A stretch of DNA of 64,000 nucleotides from positions 90,523,558-90,587,557 of the forward strand of contig CM054178.1 in NCBI GenBank assembly GCA_028829895.1, given 5' to 3'. Of this stretch, positions 24,721 to 37,539 are shown in pieces. A model generated the notes under the pieces. The model ran no database searches, was not told the origin of the DNA, and saw nothing but the letters and a program-made list of their open reading frames with translations. Source of the stretch: Sinotaia quadrata (Eukaryota > Mollusca > Gastropoda > Architaenioglossa > Viviparidae). A program made the translations under genes and the position numbers. Position 1 is the first letter of the stretch; every line of letters begins with the position of its first letter.

Positions 24721-25474
24721 TTTATGAGTTTTATTAAAGTTTACATAACACAATGAAGGCATATTATCAAATATAAGATTACTGACAACAGTTTTCAACA
24801 TTGAATCATTTGCTCCTTAAACACAATTTGTAATTTGCTTTTCAATTATAAAATAAATTTTAATGAAGAAAGGTATTATGAATTTTAACAAATTTTAATT
24901 ACTATATACAGATATGAATTTTAACTTAATGAAATGCTTAATGACAAATATACTTTTTCTCTAAGTTAAATACATTGCCAGCAGACGTCTAAGTTGTTTT
25001 AAATGTGCTTTAGCTTTGTAATTCCAAACAATGAGCTAAAGGTTTATAACAAGACAAACAACAATTTGGAAAGTACAAGCATCATAATTTTATCAAATAA
25101 AGTTCAGAAATATAACTTGAGAAAAAATATTCAAGTTAAAGAGCTAAAATGAAAATATCTGAATTGAAATAGCATTTTTCTTAAAGCAAAGACAATCAAA
25201 CTAAACTGAAGCAATTAAAAAAAATATCTGCAATAAAATAACCTTCCTTTAAAAAAGAGAAAGAAAATCAAACTATATTTAATAATTAAGAGATCAAATC
25301 ATGCTTTTGAAAAAAAATACAAAACAAAATCAACATCACTGCAGACTGGAAAAAGTACTCTTTAAAGAACAAAGACATGAGCTGCATGGTTAAATGTACT
25401 TGAATGGATTTATACTCTGTGAACAAAGCATATGAACCAGACACCTTTTTCCAGTCAAAAGAACTGTAACTCAC

Positions 25475-25575
25475 CTTGCACCACCTCACTATAAATCTGT
25501 ATGCCTTGTTGCAACAAAAATCATTATCCACTCTGGAAAACTGTGCTGGTGCTAATTCACATGAGTCCACCAGTG
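25475..25575 (-). other. Exon candidate upstream of tetraspanin A
   Basis: 101 bases, less AT-rich than their surroundings, bounded by an acceptor (GTACTTGGCAG) and a strong donor (GTGAGT). One frame is open with four Cys (DSCELAPAQFSRVDNDFCCN). It could be a 5' UTR exon of tetraspanin A, an exon of another transcript, or chance. No family recognised. Confidence 0.25.
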
Positions 25576-26929
25576 CTGCCAAGTACATATAAATTATTAT
25601 GATTAAGTATATGATGTTAAACACAATAAAATCACTGAGAAGCCTACAACTAGACTGTAACCTTTTCTTTAAAATATTTGATATTGGGAAAATGTTTGCA
25701 TATTTTATCTAGTTCACTACCAAACAGTAATACAGTGTACATTATGCTACCTATCAAAAGATTATAAGAAGGAAGTAAAACAATTATAAATCAAAAAATG
25801 AAAAGTATACATTTGCACCAAACCTAAGTCTCTGTTTAAAAATATGTAAACACTAAAAGTAAACTGATGTTAAAAATTCTATATAAGCAAGAACTTAAAT
25901 TACAGTCTAACAACTATAAAATTTCATATAAACTACATGCTAACAAGTGTAAAATACCTTTGTATAAAATATCCAAATCCAGAGTATACAAATGCAAAAG
26001 CCTTTAACATAAAATAATCTATAATACACACTATTAAATATGTTTGTAAAAAACAAAAACCTAGCAACCTTCATACAAAACAATAAAATTGTACATAAAT
26101 GCTCCTAAATGATTTAAAAATCAATTTTGCATGAACAGCTAAACAACAGGCTAAAATTGTAAAATTAAACTTAGTATATAAAAAATAAAGCTAAATAAAA
26201 ATAATAACTAGATTACAATTTTTTAAAAAATTACATAATCTTATAAGAGAAGCTCTTCCTCTTTTTATGCTGAAGAAAGATATATTGTCAAATAAATATT
26301 GATAACATGGAGACAGTTATTATCAGATTTAGATTAAAATAGTAAAAAGTTATTTTTTTTTATCCTGCAGAAAGAAACACAAGATTAATACATGTATATA
26401 CAATCTGAACATATTTAATTATTGTATAATAATATATATGACTTCTCTGTGGTATATAAATTATAATCTAACTAATGTGGGTCTGTCTGTATGGTGTCTG
26501 TCTATATGTTTTTGTGTTTATCTGTCTATATGTTTGTGTCCATTTCTATATGTCTTGGGATTCATGGAGAGAGCTAGGAAGCTGAAATTTTTCATAGAGG
26601 CATGGTTTACCCCTTCAAATACACAAGGAGTCAGAGTCTGTCCATCCACCCCCAGAATACTTCACCTCCCTTTTGCACCTAAACATATAACTTTTTATAA
26701 GATGCACTATTAATATAAGGGAGAGATTAACAAGCTGAAATTTTTCATGAAGGCATGGCTTACTCTCAGGACATACTATCATTAGCATACACCAGGTTTT
26801 GCTGCTAGTTTTACATTAAATGAATGCTGTGCAATGGCAAATATGACATGAAATAACTAATATGACATACATGGTCTAAGAGCAAGACTGTATATATGTA
26901 GCGCAGCAGATTTAATTAGATAACTGAGG

Positions 26930-27790
26930 TGAAGTTGTTGTATATACTTCATAGCCTAACTCGTTGAATATACTTTATAAAGTAGCTTATAGAAAATAAT
27001 TTATAAAGTTGTGGATATAATTTATAACATAACTTGTAGAATATAATTTATAATTTGTAGAACTTAATTTATAATACAACTTGTAGATTATTTTCAGAAC
27101 AATTTATAAAATGATTTATAAAAATTAATTTATAACTTGTAGAATATTCTTTTTGGACACAGTTCAAAGAATACTTTTACTTAGAGAATTTAGTATATAA
27201 TATTACTTGTCAGCCACTGATTTTGATAATTTATAACAGAACTTGTAGAATACTTTACTTTGCATAGTTTGTAGAATATCTGAAGTATATAATGTACAAG
27301 TTCAGCATCAAGAAATATAAAAATGTGCATAGTACTCCTGTGTTAAAACAGATTTAAACTGTGTGATCTTGAACATTACATGAATGTTGTGTGTTCTTAA
27401 ACATCATAGACTGTTATATAATCTCAAACATAATATGAATGTTTTGTGCATTTTTGCATATGCAATAGTGTATATTAGTATATAAATAGCTGTACATTTA
27501 TTATATTACTGTTGTGTAATCTCAAACATTATATGAATATTGTGTATTTTGGAACATTACTTCTTGAATATTACATGAATGTTGTACAGTCTTGAACATT
27601 AAATGAATTATGGTTTTCTTAAATAAAGCATAAATGATGTATTTAACTGAATATTATATGCTCATCTGAAATCTTGAAAATTACGTGAATGTTGTGAACT
27701 TATCAATATTGAATGATTGTAATAAACTTTTGAATATTCCATGATTATTATGAACTCTTCATTACTGTTTACCATGTGAATATTTGTACT
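26930..27790. repeat. Two adjoining degenerate repeat fields
   Basis: 26930-27290 repeats AACTTGTAGAATATAATTTA variants; 27350-27780 repeats TTGAACATTACATGAATGTT variants at ~35-40 bp spacing. Confidence 0.6.
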
Positions 27791-28379
27791 CTTATCTGAT
27801 GAAAAAATGGACTTTACTTAACACATTATAGTTTGAAACTAAATCTTACCAATCTTAGGAACCTAAAAATCAATGAAAAATCAATCATAAACCTTTCTGT
27901 ACAAAAACAAAGCCCTGACTTAAATAGCGAGCAACACTGGTCTCAGTTTACACAGAATAAAGAAAATGTCTTGTGTGCACTACTACAGCACACAATGTTG
28001 GCTAAATGTCAGTGCTTATTTGGCTCTGTGTCAACATTTAAGAGAGAGAGAAAAACTATTTACAAACATATTACAAATAATCCTTCCCTGTCAAATATTC
28101 AGAAAAAATAAACAACTTATTATTAACCCATTTGCTTATTTTTATTCCTAGAATAAACTAAGAGAAATATGGAATTGGATTTAATATGAATGACACTCCA
28201 GGCAATAGGTTAACTCAGGCAATGAATATTGATCTGAAGTATGACCATCCCAGAAGTGTGACCAGATTACTCTAAATGCTAACTAAAGGTATTGTTGAGA
28301 ACTGTGACTTGACATGTAACCATGTAACCAGTTCAACCTATACATTCTTTAGTGTCATATACAGTTTATTGACTGTTTA

Positions 28380-28680
28380 AGCTGTTAATGTAAGTCAGGA
28401 TTGCTAGTTTTTCAGTAATGACCTGAAATGTGGTCACCTTTGAAGTGAGACCAGTTTATCCTAAATGTTCACACTATATATTGACCTGAAGTGTGATAAA
28501 ACTCTAGAAGTGAGACCAGCTTGCCAGAAATATTCACACTATATATTGACCTGAAGTGTGATATAACTCAAGAATTGAGACCAGTTTACCGAAAATGTTG
28601 AACCTACCGTAGGTATTGATTTAAGTAAGACTATCCCAGAAGTGAGACCCATTTACCCTGCCTACTAATCTAGGTATATT
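28380..28680. repeat. Degenerate ~60-70 bp repeat
   Basis: Four to five units combining GACCTGAAGTGTGA, AAGTGAGACCAGTTTACC and TGTTCACACTATATATT. Confidence 0.7.
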
Positions 28681-28844
28681 ATGTTTATAATTATAGATTA
28701 AGCTGTTAATAATTTTCAGGGACACTTACCTTTTATTCACATTGTAAGTCACTAATAACTTTAATATATAAAATGTGTACTAAAATACTCTGAGTGATAA
28801 ATTTAAGGTAAAAATACAATTATTCATATTACATTTGATCCAAA

Positions 28845-29145
28845 AATAGTGCAGCATCTACTGATATTGATAATAGTTTCCAAATTTAATTTAATTCATT
28901 TTGACAAAACAATTCCTAATCTGATTCTTATTAAAGACATGTACAATGTTAATGACTGTGGCTTTTCAAAGATAATAAAATCAAATCAATAAAAATCAAT
29001 AAATAGTGCAAAACCTACTGATATTGGCAATAGTTTCTGAAATTTAATTTAATTTGTTTGGGTAAAATAATATAATTCCTAATCTGTCTCTTATTAAACG
29101 TACAATGTTAATGACTGGCCTTTCAAAGATAACAAAATAAATTAA
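28845..29145. repeat. ~150-bp tandem duplication
   Basis: Two diverged copies sharing CTACTGATATTG, TTTAATTTAATT, TTCCTAATCTG and TACAATGTTAATGACTG in the same order. Confidence 0.75.
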
Positions 29146-30692
29146 AAAAATAATCATGAAAACTGAAACCTTTTATTATAATTCAAATGAGCTAACTAAA
29201 TGGGTGACACTGAGAATGAAAATAGCTGTTTCTTTAAAGTACCTGTTTACAATGCATTTGTGTTTTGATGGCACTGTAGACAAGATTGACACATATGTCA
29301 CTGAATATCAGTAAACAATGGCAAAAGTCATCCTTCTTTCTTCTCCTGATGAAAGGATATTTTGCCACATGACCTATTTACTTTTTAAAAAGATACATGT
29401 CTTCAATGAACTAAGTGTATTTTTCTACTGTATTATATATCCTGAAATTAGATGGCTGCCACCACTAATAACCAGTCTTTCATGAGGAATGGGCTGGTCA
29501 TCTAATAAGATAAAGAATCTATTCATATTATTTCTATGACATGTGACTGTGAGCCATGAGGTAAGACATAAAACTATATCAGTGGATGTACAAATAACAA
29601 AAACTGAATAACATCTGTAGTACCAATAAATGATAAAATGAAAAAAGTTAAATACAGTTTCTCGAAAAAGGAATAATACACATTATATCAGTTTTTGTTT
29701 TTTTAAATGACACCCCCAAACAGTTAAGACAAATATACAATGATCTTTACTATTTAGATGTAAGTAGGTATAAGCAGTGTTATCATAAATAAATTTTGAA
29801 AATATATTGCTATCAAGTTATAATACATATTGTTACTAATACTAATGAGTGAAAAGTGGTTTGTAGTGCAACGAAGTTGTTATGCTTTTTTTTTTGTGGC
29901 AGAACTAGTGTCATTAGGACTAGTAACTAGTTGTATGACTTGTGTTACAACAGATGCATCTGCCCATTACATCGCGCAGATCAGCGTTGTGAGTTATGTG
30001 TAATTACTAGGTACACTAATAAGAGATTTTCAAACTAGCTTCTTATTTTTGTCCACCTGAACTACTTCAAGAACCAGCCCACAGCAGCCTCAAGTCGCTT
30101 TCAAATTTAGTCAGCAGCGAACGGTTTTGTAAAACTATTCTAAGCCATTTTGTCTCAATTTAACTTGAGACCGATTAATTCTTTGTACACTAAGTCATTC
30201 GTGTGTCATATATTAGTGATTTACCGTACTTGTTTGTAAAGGTCGCCCTTGTAGGAGTGTTGGAATTAATCAATTGTCTTGGTGCACAATGAACACGGTA
30301 TAACTATAAGATTGCACATAGTACATACATGTACATTGAGTTACGAACACTCGTTACGTATAAATATGTTTTCATTTATACATTTGAAACAACAAAAATT
30401 TTGTTTTATCTAGATTACAAATAACAGTATTATTTGGCATATTTAAAAAAAGAAGTAATTATATGGCACTGTTAAAATAACTCTTCACATAATTAAGTTA
30501 CAATATGTTGTAGGTTTGTAAGAACACTTAAAAAAAGATCAGTGCGATCACACTCTCGGTTTCTAGAATTTAATTTCAGGCCCCTAATACTTTCTTTTTT
30601 ACCCGCCTCAGATTCAAACACATCGATACCCTAACCCGAACGGTCATGTGAACACTAGATAATGGTATCTTAAGTATTGACATTGCACTGAC

Positions 30693-30790
30693 CTGCAATA
30701 CATTGTACTGTTCCCCAATGGCAGACGATCGATCAATGGCAACAGGTGTCAACTTCCGGAGGCAAGTTGCTACCTGAAAGGTGTGTTAGG
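30693..30790 (-). promoter_or_regulatory. Possible first exon/promoter with ETS-like site
   Basis: On the minus strand CCGGAAGT (30752-30759), a consensus ETS-family site common at animal promoters, lies ~60 bases upstream of TATTGCAG/GTCAGT, a good donor at 30693/30692. Tetraspanin A has an acceptor 13 bases before its ATG, so this may be its non-coding first exon. Distance (~7 kb) and lack of transcript data keep confidence low. Confidence 0.3.
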
Positions 30791-31129
30791 AAATATACAT
30801 GTTAGGTGTTTGGGAAGACTGCGTATACACTATTTTATCATTAGAGTTCTGACCCGATATTAATAATTTTCTATTTATAGCTATGATTCGACTAACTGCA
30901 CATGTTTTGGGGTAAAGGTGTAATACGGTAAGCTCTGTACGAGTTCTCGTCACTAGGACTTAGAGTTATTTCCCTTGCAAACCACTGTTGTGGTCGATGT
31001 TAATAGCAGCGTTTTTTTTCAACCTTTCCGGTTCTAGGCGACTCTAGTGTGTCAGGATTTGTTCTTAGCGTTCAAAGTCAGAAAACACCAATTGTATTTA
31101 TGCTAGTGCAGTTAGGCTAGGTACAAAAA

Positions 31130-31172
31130 AAAATAAAAATCCCGCGGCTCCCCAGTAAGTTGGAAAACACTG
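31130..31172 (-). mobile_element. hAT-like terminal fragment
   Basis: On the minus strand CAGTGTTTTCCAACTTACTG followed by GGGAGCCGCGGG and a T-rich run resembles hAT ends of the form 'CAGTGTTTTTCAACC...GAGCCGCGGC'. No partner end or target duplication found. Confidence 0.45.
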
Positions 31173-31659
31173 GTCTAAAGTGGTGGTCCGTGAACCGGTG
31201 CCGGGCAGCAGTGACCCACCAGGAACAAAAAGAAATTTGTTATGCACCACACAGCGCCACAGTTTGCACTTGCAAGCACTAAGAACTTTAAAATTTCGGC
31301 AACAATTGGCCACTGGCTTTATGCACACACACAGCCCACAACGATAGGTATAACGAACAAGCTAGTGTTGACACTGGCTGCTGACAAAGACTGAAATAAG
31401 TTTTGAAAAAAACAGATAATCTGTGTATAATAAGTTGATTAAATAAACGAATATATCAATATATATGGTTCTCAGTTGTTTAAAATGCATGGTGTATATC
31501 TTTGAATAAGTTAGCGACATATCAGTTGGGAATTTGGGGTTGACTGTGGCTGCTGACAAGGACTGAAGATAAGTTTTGAAACTGCAACAACCTTGGTTTC
31601 CATTGTGATTAAAGTGAAAACAGCATATCCTGGACTTGCTCTGTGAAACTCTTTTCCCA

Positions 31660-32110
31660 TTTCCCTCAACACACCAGTGTGAGACTGCTATCTTGAACAC
31701 TGCATACATCTGCGAAATTGCTATCTCAACCAATACACACCCAACCTTACACACCTCTGCGAGTTTGCTATCTCAAACATTACACACCTCTGTGAGACTG
31801 CTATCTGAAACATTACAAACATCTGTGAGACAGTTATCTCAACCATTACAACCCTCTGTTAGACAGTTATCTCAACCATTACAAACTTCTGTTAGACAGT
31901 TATCTCGACCATTACAAACCTCTGTGAGACAGCTATCTCAATCATTACAAACTTCTGAGACAGTTATCTCAATCATTACAAACTTCTATGAGACAGTTAT
32001 CTCAACCATTACAAACCTCTGTGAGACAATTATCTCAATCATTACAAACTTCTGTGAGACAGTTATCTCAACCATTACAAACTTCTGTGAGACAGCTATC
32101 TCAACCACGA
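31660..32110. repeat. ~33-36 bp minisatellite
   Basis: About twelve units of TCTGTGAGACAGTTATCTCA then ACCATTACAAACT. The repeat stays open on both strands, giving a 184-codon plus-strand frame that is only an effect of the array. Confidence 0.92.
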
Positions 32111-32217
32111 GTGTCATCAAGTCGAAGTACAGGAACAGTATCAATATTTGTTCTCCACTAAGCGTAGCACCGTCTTCAGTCGAGCAATAGCTTGACAAAC
32201 TGGCGAATACTTTTCAC

Positions 32218-32650
32218 ACTAGTAATGTTCACGTGACGTAACATCATTATTGAATAAATATGAGTAATAGTTAGTTGACCCGTAACTTCATTGTTGAATA
32301 TAAATGAGTAATAGTTACTTGATATAACATCATTATTGAATAAATATGAGTAATAGTTAGATGACCCGTAACTTCATTGTTGAATATAAATGAGTAATAG
32401 TTACTTGATATAACATCATTATTGAATACCTATTAGTAATAGTTACGTGATGTAACATCATCATTGAATACCTATTAGTAATAGTTACGTGATGTAACAT
32501 CATTATTGAATACCTATTAGTAATAGTTACGTGATGTAACATCATCATTGAATACCTATTAGTAATAGTTACGTGATGTAACATCATCATTGAATACCTA
32601 TTAGTAATAGTTACGTGATGTAACATCATCATTGAATACATTTTAGTAAC
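32218..32650. repeat. 48-bp minisatellite
   Basis: About nine units of TAGTAATAGTTACGTGATGT then AACATCATCATTGAATACC. Earlier units alternate two types (CTTGATATAACATC and GATGACCCGTAAC), suggesting an older two-unit higher-order repeat. Confidence 0.92.
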
Positions 32651-33044
32651 ATTTATTTTGCTTCTTTTATCTTAACCGAAAGTAATATCTTGTTTGAATA
32701 TTTTTATTTCAATCAATAATTTTTCATTTAAATTATTTAATACCTTAAATTTGGCAACTTTACACCTGTCCCTGACATTCTCAGGAAAAAATTGCCCGGT
32801 CCGCAAAGTCAGATAATTTGAGAAGCACTTGTCTAAATTTTTTTTTAAATAGAAATTTTCACGGTAAACTTTCTGTGACACTATTAAATTGTTTTATAAT
32901 TTGTAAAATACTTAAAGTGAAATTCTTGCATGTTTTGCGTGTACTCACTCTTAGAGTAAGTTAGATAAAATAAAGGTAGTCACGGCACACGGGCAATGCG
33001 TGACTAACTCAATTAGTCCAGTGATTTTGGCCAAAATAATGAGA

Positions 33045-33365
33045 GAGCCTGTAACTTCACGACCATAAAGTACATCACATAATCAGTTTTCAAAGTGCCT
33101 GTAATTTACCACTATAAACTATACCACAAAATCAGTTTTCAAAGAGCCTGTAATTTCACGACCATAAAGTACACCACAAAATCAATTTCTAAAGAGCCTG
33201 TAATTTTACGACCATAAAGTACACCACAAAATCAGTTTCTAAAGAGCCTGTAATTTCATGACCATAAAGTACACTAAAGAGCTGTAATTTCACGACCATA
33301 AAGTACACCACAAAATCAGTTTCTAAAGAGCCTGTAATTTCACGACCATAAAGTACACAAAGCCT
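33045..33365. repeat. ~50-bp minisatellite
   Basis: Seven units with TGTAATTTCACGACCATAAA, GTACACCACAAAATCAG and TTTCTAAAGAGCC. One unit has a ~16-bp internal deletion (near 33270). Confidence 0.92.
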
Positions 33366-33369
33366 ATTT

Positions 33370-34714
33370 GCACCTATAGTTTTCGGCTCCGTCACGTTTG
33401 CAACTTGCACCTTGTAGAAAAGAAGTTGCTATATTTAGATCCGGCTTTGATGTATCATCCCACCTCATACCAGTCTTAAAGTAAAGAATGTGATACGCTT
33501 GCTCATATTTGATTATGTGTTATCGTATAGGCTCTCGCAGCTGAAGTGCTATTTTAGTCCTACAAACGCGAGAGTATATTGTACTGAATCAATTTTGCAG
33601 GACCCCTCCCCTCCAAACGCGCTAATACAAGATCGGTTTTGCAGGACCCATCTCCTCCAAAATAAAGATCAGTTTAGCAGGTCTACTACACAAGTACATG
33701 TGACTGATTCACAATCTCTACCGCATGAACAAAGAAACAAGTATAAAAATGGAATGAACTTGAAATTGCTTATTTTTCACTTGATTTTTGTGTGTGTATG
33801 CACTGGTGTATTCACAAGTAACTCTAATCAGTGATCCTAATATGAGTCGATTAACGTAAGTCTAGAATGGACAAACGAAAAGGTAACCATATAAAAAGGA
33901 ACACATTTTAAAAATCACTATTTTCCTTTTTGCACTGCAGTTAAGGGCCAAGATTTGTAAACAGCCAGGCATTTATGTATTTTGAGTTAGGATTTGATTG
34001 GAATAAATTAAAAATAACGGAACCTAATAAACTAAGATGCTTAACTCTCAGTCACCTAATTGGTTTAGATATTAAAATATTTTGAGAATATATGATTTGA
34101 TAGTTCAATCACCGAATTTGTTGTTAATTCAATCTGAAAAGGACAATTTCCAGTTAAATACGGATTGTTTGGTGAAGCATTTATTTGGATCTGTTCTTAT
34201 TGCTCTATATTATCGGAAAGACGCCTTTAGTTTTCTTGACAGTCTCGTGCATGAAAGAATTCACGTCTGGCCCATGCAACCTAGCAGACGAAGGAAGCGA
34301 ACGTTAAACTTAAATTTACCAAAAGAGGTCCGCACTATACACTCAGTGACAAACATTGCGACAAGTTTAAAAATTAATCGCTCTAATTCAAAGCGAGGCA
34401 TATATCCTCCCCGTCGAAAAGCCAGGGACGATAACGCTGGTACTGTGTCGTGTTTCGATTGGTGATGAAAAGTCTCAGTAAGAGGTCACGGTCATCTCCG
34501 GTGGTCTCGTCGAAAATCAAAATTTTACCCAAGTTTGTTTTTCTAACCGTTTCACGTGTACTCATTTATAGTGTGACGGAGCAAAGTTGTCCTCACATGT
34601 TTATATATATAGATGTACGGAAGTAGTTAACATTTTCTCCTATGCATCCGGATGCTAGACTAGCATTAAAAAAGCCAGTGGAGAGTATCTGCCTTGTAAA
34701 CAACGTGACAGTTG
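33370..34714. other. Unassigned stretch with overlapping small frames
   Basis: 34082-34465 (+, 127 codons, basic, ending NAGTVSCFDW) and 34383-34565 (-, 60 codons, starting MSTRETVRKTNLG) overlap antisense. Neither resembles a known domain; codon usage is unremarkable. 34300-34600 is less AT-rich and could be an unannotated exon or regulatory region. Confidence 0.2.
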
Positions 34715-34900
34715 AGTCATTACAGACATACTGATATACATAGTTATTATACGGACAGACATTATTACAGACATACTGATATACATAGTTATTATACGGA
34801 TACTGATATAAACAGTCATTACATAGATACTGATATAAATGTCATTTCATAGTGTCTGATATAATAGACATTACAGACATATGATATATATATATAGACA
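34715..34900. repeat. Short degenerate repeat
   Basis: Units of ATTACAGACATACTGATATA followed by CATAGTTATTATACGGA; two are near-exact, later ones shortened. Confidence 0.8.
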
Positions 34901-35126
34901 CTACAGAAATGATGATTAGCGCTAGATTTAACTTTATTGGTTCAGAGGAAATTTGACCAATTAGTCTTTTCGGTCTGGAGATGAATTTACATTTTGAAAT
35001 GTTCTCTCGCGAATGAATGGATGAGTGAGTTAATCAATCACTCATTCAGTCAGTGAGTCAGTTCCTCAGTTCACGCCTACTTAAGAACGACTGAACCTGC
35101 ATGGAAAGGTCACCATCGTTTTTTAA

Positions 35127-35268
35127 TCAAAACTTTTCGAAACTATCGAGAAACTCCATCTCTGACCATCCGCCGTTTACCCAGGGTCTACTTTCGTCAC
35201 TATCAGGCTTCATGCTGTCCAAGATGGCGTCTTCTGCCAGCGGTTCTCCATTGATTGACAGATGAGAC
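35127..35268 (-). CDS. Candidate terminal coding exon, unknown gene
   Basis: Minus strand: acceptor-like AAACAG, then an open frame reading SHLSINGEPLAEDAILDSMK, PDSDESRPWVNGGWSEMEF and LDSFEKF, stop TGA at 35127-35129. AATAAA on the same strand lies ~190 bases downstream (near 34935). The composition (acidic, two Trp, no repeat character, lower AT) is more protein-like than other frames in this desert. The pyrimidine tract is weak and no upstream exon was found. Could be a spurious frame. Confidence 0.25.
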
Positions 35269-35569
35269 CTGTTTGGTTTCCATTCACAGAAAATTGAGGA
35301 AAGCGTCAGTGTCGACCCGAATGGTGCAAAGTAAACTGACTCCAATTTCAGAAGATCGAGGGAAGAAAATACTTGATGTCATTGACAATGTCTTAAAAGC
35401 AGATGGGCATTTTTCTTTTCTTTCTCGTCCTCTCTCTCTCTTTAGCTGAAATAGAAATCATTTGCTGTCTTCAGTCGCTGGACAGCAAACAGGTTTTGGA
35501 TTTAAATTCATTTAAAACATTTGCCGTTGCTCTTTTCCCTCCATAGTTTGCAAATTTCTCCTTTACTGC

Positions 35570-35750
35570 CAGTCTTTCAATATATTTTAAAACAAAGAAA
35601 CTGCATATTGTGAATATATTTTTTACTATCAGTCTTTTAATAAATTTTTAAACAAAGAAACTGTATATTGTGAATATATTTTTTACTGCCAGTCTTTTAA
35701 TAAAATTTTAAACAAAGAAACTGTATATTGTGAATTTATTTTGTAAAACA
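35570..35750. repeat. ~60-bp triplicate repeat
   Basis: Three units of TGTGAATATATTTTTTACTG, CAGTCTTTTAATAAA and TTAAACAAAGAAACTGTATA. Confidence 0.9.
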
Positions 35751-35874
35751 ATAACAACAGTTCTCTCTAAAAACCTGTAGGCGTGTTGAGATTAGAAAAA
35801 AAGAAAAAATATCCATGAAACATATTGTAATATGTACATCTTGTTACAAAGTCTTAAAACAGAGAACATTTGGA

Positions 35875-36020
35875 CAGGTTTAGGGATAACTCGAAATAGG
35901 GATTTAGGATTAACTCGATGTAAGGATTGGCTTAAGATTAACTCGAAGTAAGGATTTAGGATTAACTAGAAGTAAGGATTTAGGATTAACTAGAAGTAAG
36001 GATTTAGCGTTAACTGGAGT
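35875..36020. repeat. ~23-bp repeat
   Basis: Six units of AGTAAGGATTTAGGATTAAC followed by TAGA or TCGA. Confidence 0.88.
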
Positions 36021-36082
36021 TAACATCTGATTCGTAAATATTGCTCAGATAAAGAACATTGTAAAGTGTGATCGTCACTTTG

Positions 36083-36232
36083 TTCAGTATGCGTACTTCT
36101 ACTTTTACCTCCTGTACACAATGTATTGGTTCAGTATGCGTACTTCTACTTTTACCTCCTGTACACAATGTATTGGTTCAGTATGCGTACTTCTACTTTT
36201 ACCTCCTGTACACAATGTATTGGGTCAGCTTG
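36083..36232. repeat. ~50-bp repeat, three near-exact copies
   Basis: TTCAGTATGCGTACTTCTAC then TTTTACCTCCTGTACACAAT and GTATTGG, three times; a very recent expansion. Confidence 0.95.
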
Positions 36233-36239
36233 CAGTCTT

Positions 36240-36680
36240 CACGAGTATAAGTCTCCACTCATTATGAGAAGAAGTCTGCAAACATTATGAGCGCATAACT
36301 GCACTCATTAGGATTGGAAGTCTGCATTAATTACGTATGTGTATGAGTGTGTGCGTGTTTATGTGCCTACATTTTGTACCAGCGTTTGAGTTTGCGTTCA
36401 TTATGAGTGAAAGTCTGCATTCATTACGAGTGTTCGAGCCTGCATTCATTAGAGTACATCTGTATTATTTACGGGTGTGTATATCTGCATTCATTACTAG
36501 CGTTTGAGTCTGCATTAATTATGAGTGTATGTATATCTGTCTGCATTAATTACTAGTAGAAACCTGCATTAATTACTAGTGTATGTCTTCATTAACTACG
36601 AATGTAGAGGTCTGCATTCTTTACGAACGTACATCTACAATTGGTATGTCTGATTTCATCACGAGTGTACACGTCTGCCA
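36240..36680. repeat. Degenerate ~30-bp repeat
   Basis: Many drifted units of GTCTGCATTCATTACGAGTG. A GA-rich purine tract follows at 36700-36785. Confidence 0.75.
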
Positions 36681-37539
36681 TGCATTGCAAAGTGTGGGAA
36701 AGAAAGGGAGGGGGAGAGAGAGGGGAGAGAGAAAGGGGAAGAGGGAGAGAGGGATAGAGTGAGGGAGGAGAAGTGGGGGAGAGTCAATCATCTTGGATCT
36801 ATCCGACATGCGATGAACACCTCTTTTTTGATGGCTGTTATGGCGTTCCCAGCGATTTAATCAGCATCTTTGGCAATTTGTAAGTAGATACTTCAGTTCT
36901 ACACGCTAATCGTCACAAGTCAAGAATTAAATATTTTCTACATCACTAACAATACAGATCTATCAAAAATATTATTCACGTGACAATTATTTGCTTTAAG
37001 GATGATTAAAGTGACAAGGGACCTCTTTTATCGATCTTTGGAGTGAAGCAGATTGATTGACTATTTCCTTCCAAGAAACTGACCGGAAGTACGGCCTAAA
37101 CATCAAAGGTCGACAGAGTAAACGAAGCCAATTATATTGTATGTAGACGGTTCGACTGAAGACTTGCTGTCAGAAATACTTCTACTAGCGACATTTCGAT
37201 TTCTAATGCAGTACATTTAACACTTCATAAGAACTAACTAAGCAAATAAATAGCTTGCGTATCTCAGCATTATAAGAAAACAAATATCTTATACCATAAT
37301 ATTATAAGCAAACAATCATCTTGCATAACACAAAACTATGATCAGTCAAATATCTTGAATACCATAGAATTATAAACAAACAAAAATATCTTGCATCCCA
37401 TAGAACAACAGCCAGATATCTTGCATACCATATATATATAATGTATATCTTAACGTTATAAGCAAGTATGAAAACATAACACTATTAATAATGTAATAGT
37501 TGTGCTTACTTAACTAAATTAAGACAGAGAAGTCTTTTA

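Larger units (their letters stand above)
23788..30692 (-). other. Upstream region or 5' intron of tetraspanin A
   Basis: No coding exon recognised. Very AT-rich, with degenerate tandem repeats at 24.17-24.72, 26.93-27.79 and 28.38-28.68 kb and a ~150-bp duplication at 28.85-29.14 kb. If the 5' exon candidate near 30693 is real, this is one long 5' UTR intron. Confidence 0.4.
31168..32831. mobile_element. Probable hAT-like element whose interior is two minisatellites
   Basis: Left end CACTGGTCTAAAGTGG then GGTCCGTGAACCGGTGCCGG; right end, read inward, AAGTGCTTCTCAAATTATCT then GACTTTGCGGACCGG. Both have the GGTCC/GGACC-bearing ends of hAT elements of the 'CAGNGGTTCTCAAA...GGTCCG' type. No transposase frame, and no convincing 8-bp target duplication (ACTTGTCTAAAT on the right only partly matches CTGGTCTAAAG on the left). 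Could instead be two independent fragments. Confidence 0.5.

Noticed and set aside
29451..29512. ATGGCTGCCACC start with an 18-codon frame
   Set aside because: Stops at once, no donor in frame and no continuation; probably chance.
31636..32190. 184-codon open frame on the plus strand
   Set aside because: It is the 33-36 bp minisatellite read in frame; the peptide is a repeat with no domain.
32357..32641. 94-codon minus-strand frame
   Set aside because: 48-bp repeat (16 codons) read in frame, so it stays open by periodicity alone.
34082..34565. Overlapping antisense frames of 127 and 60 codons as genes
   Set aside because: No recognisable domain, splice or promoter context; kept only as an unassigned stretch.
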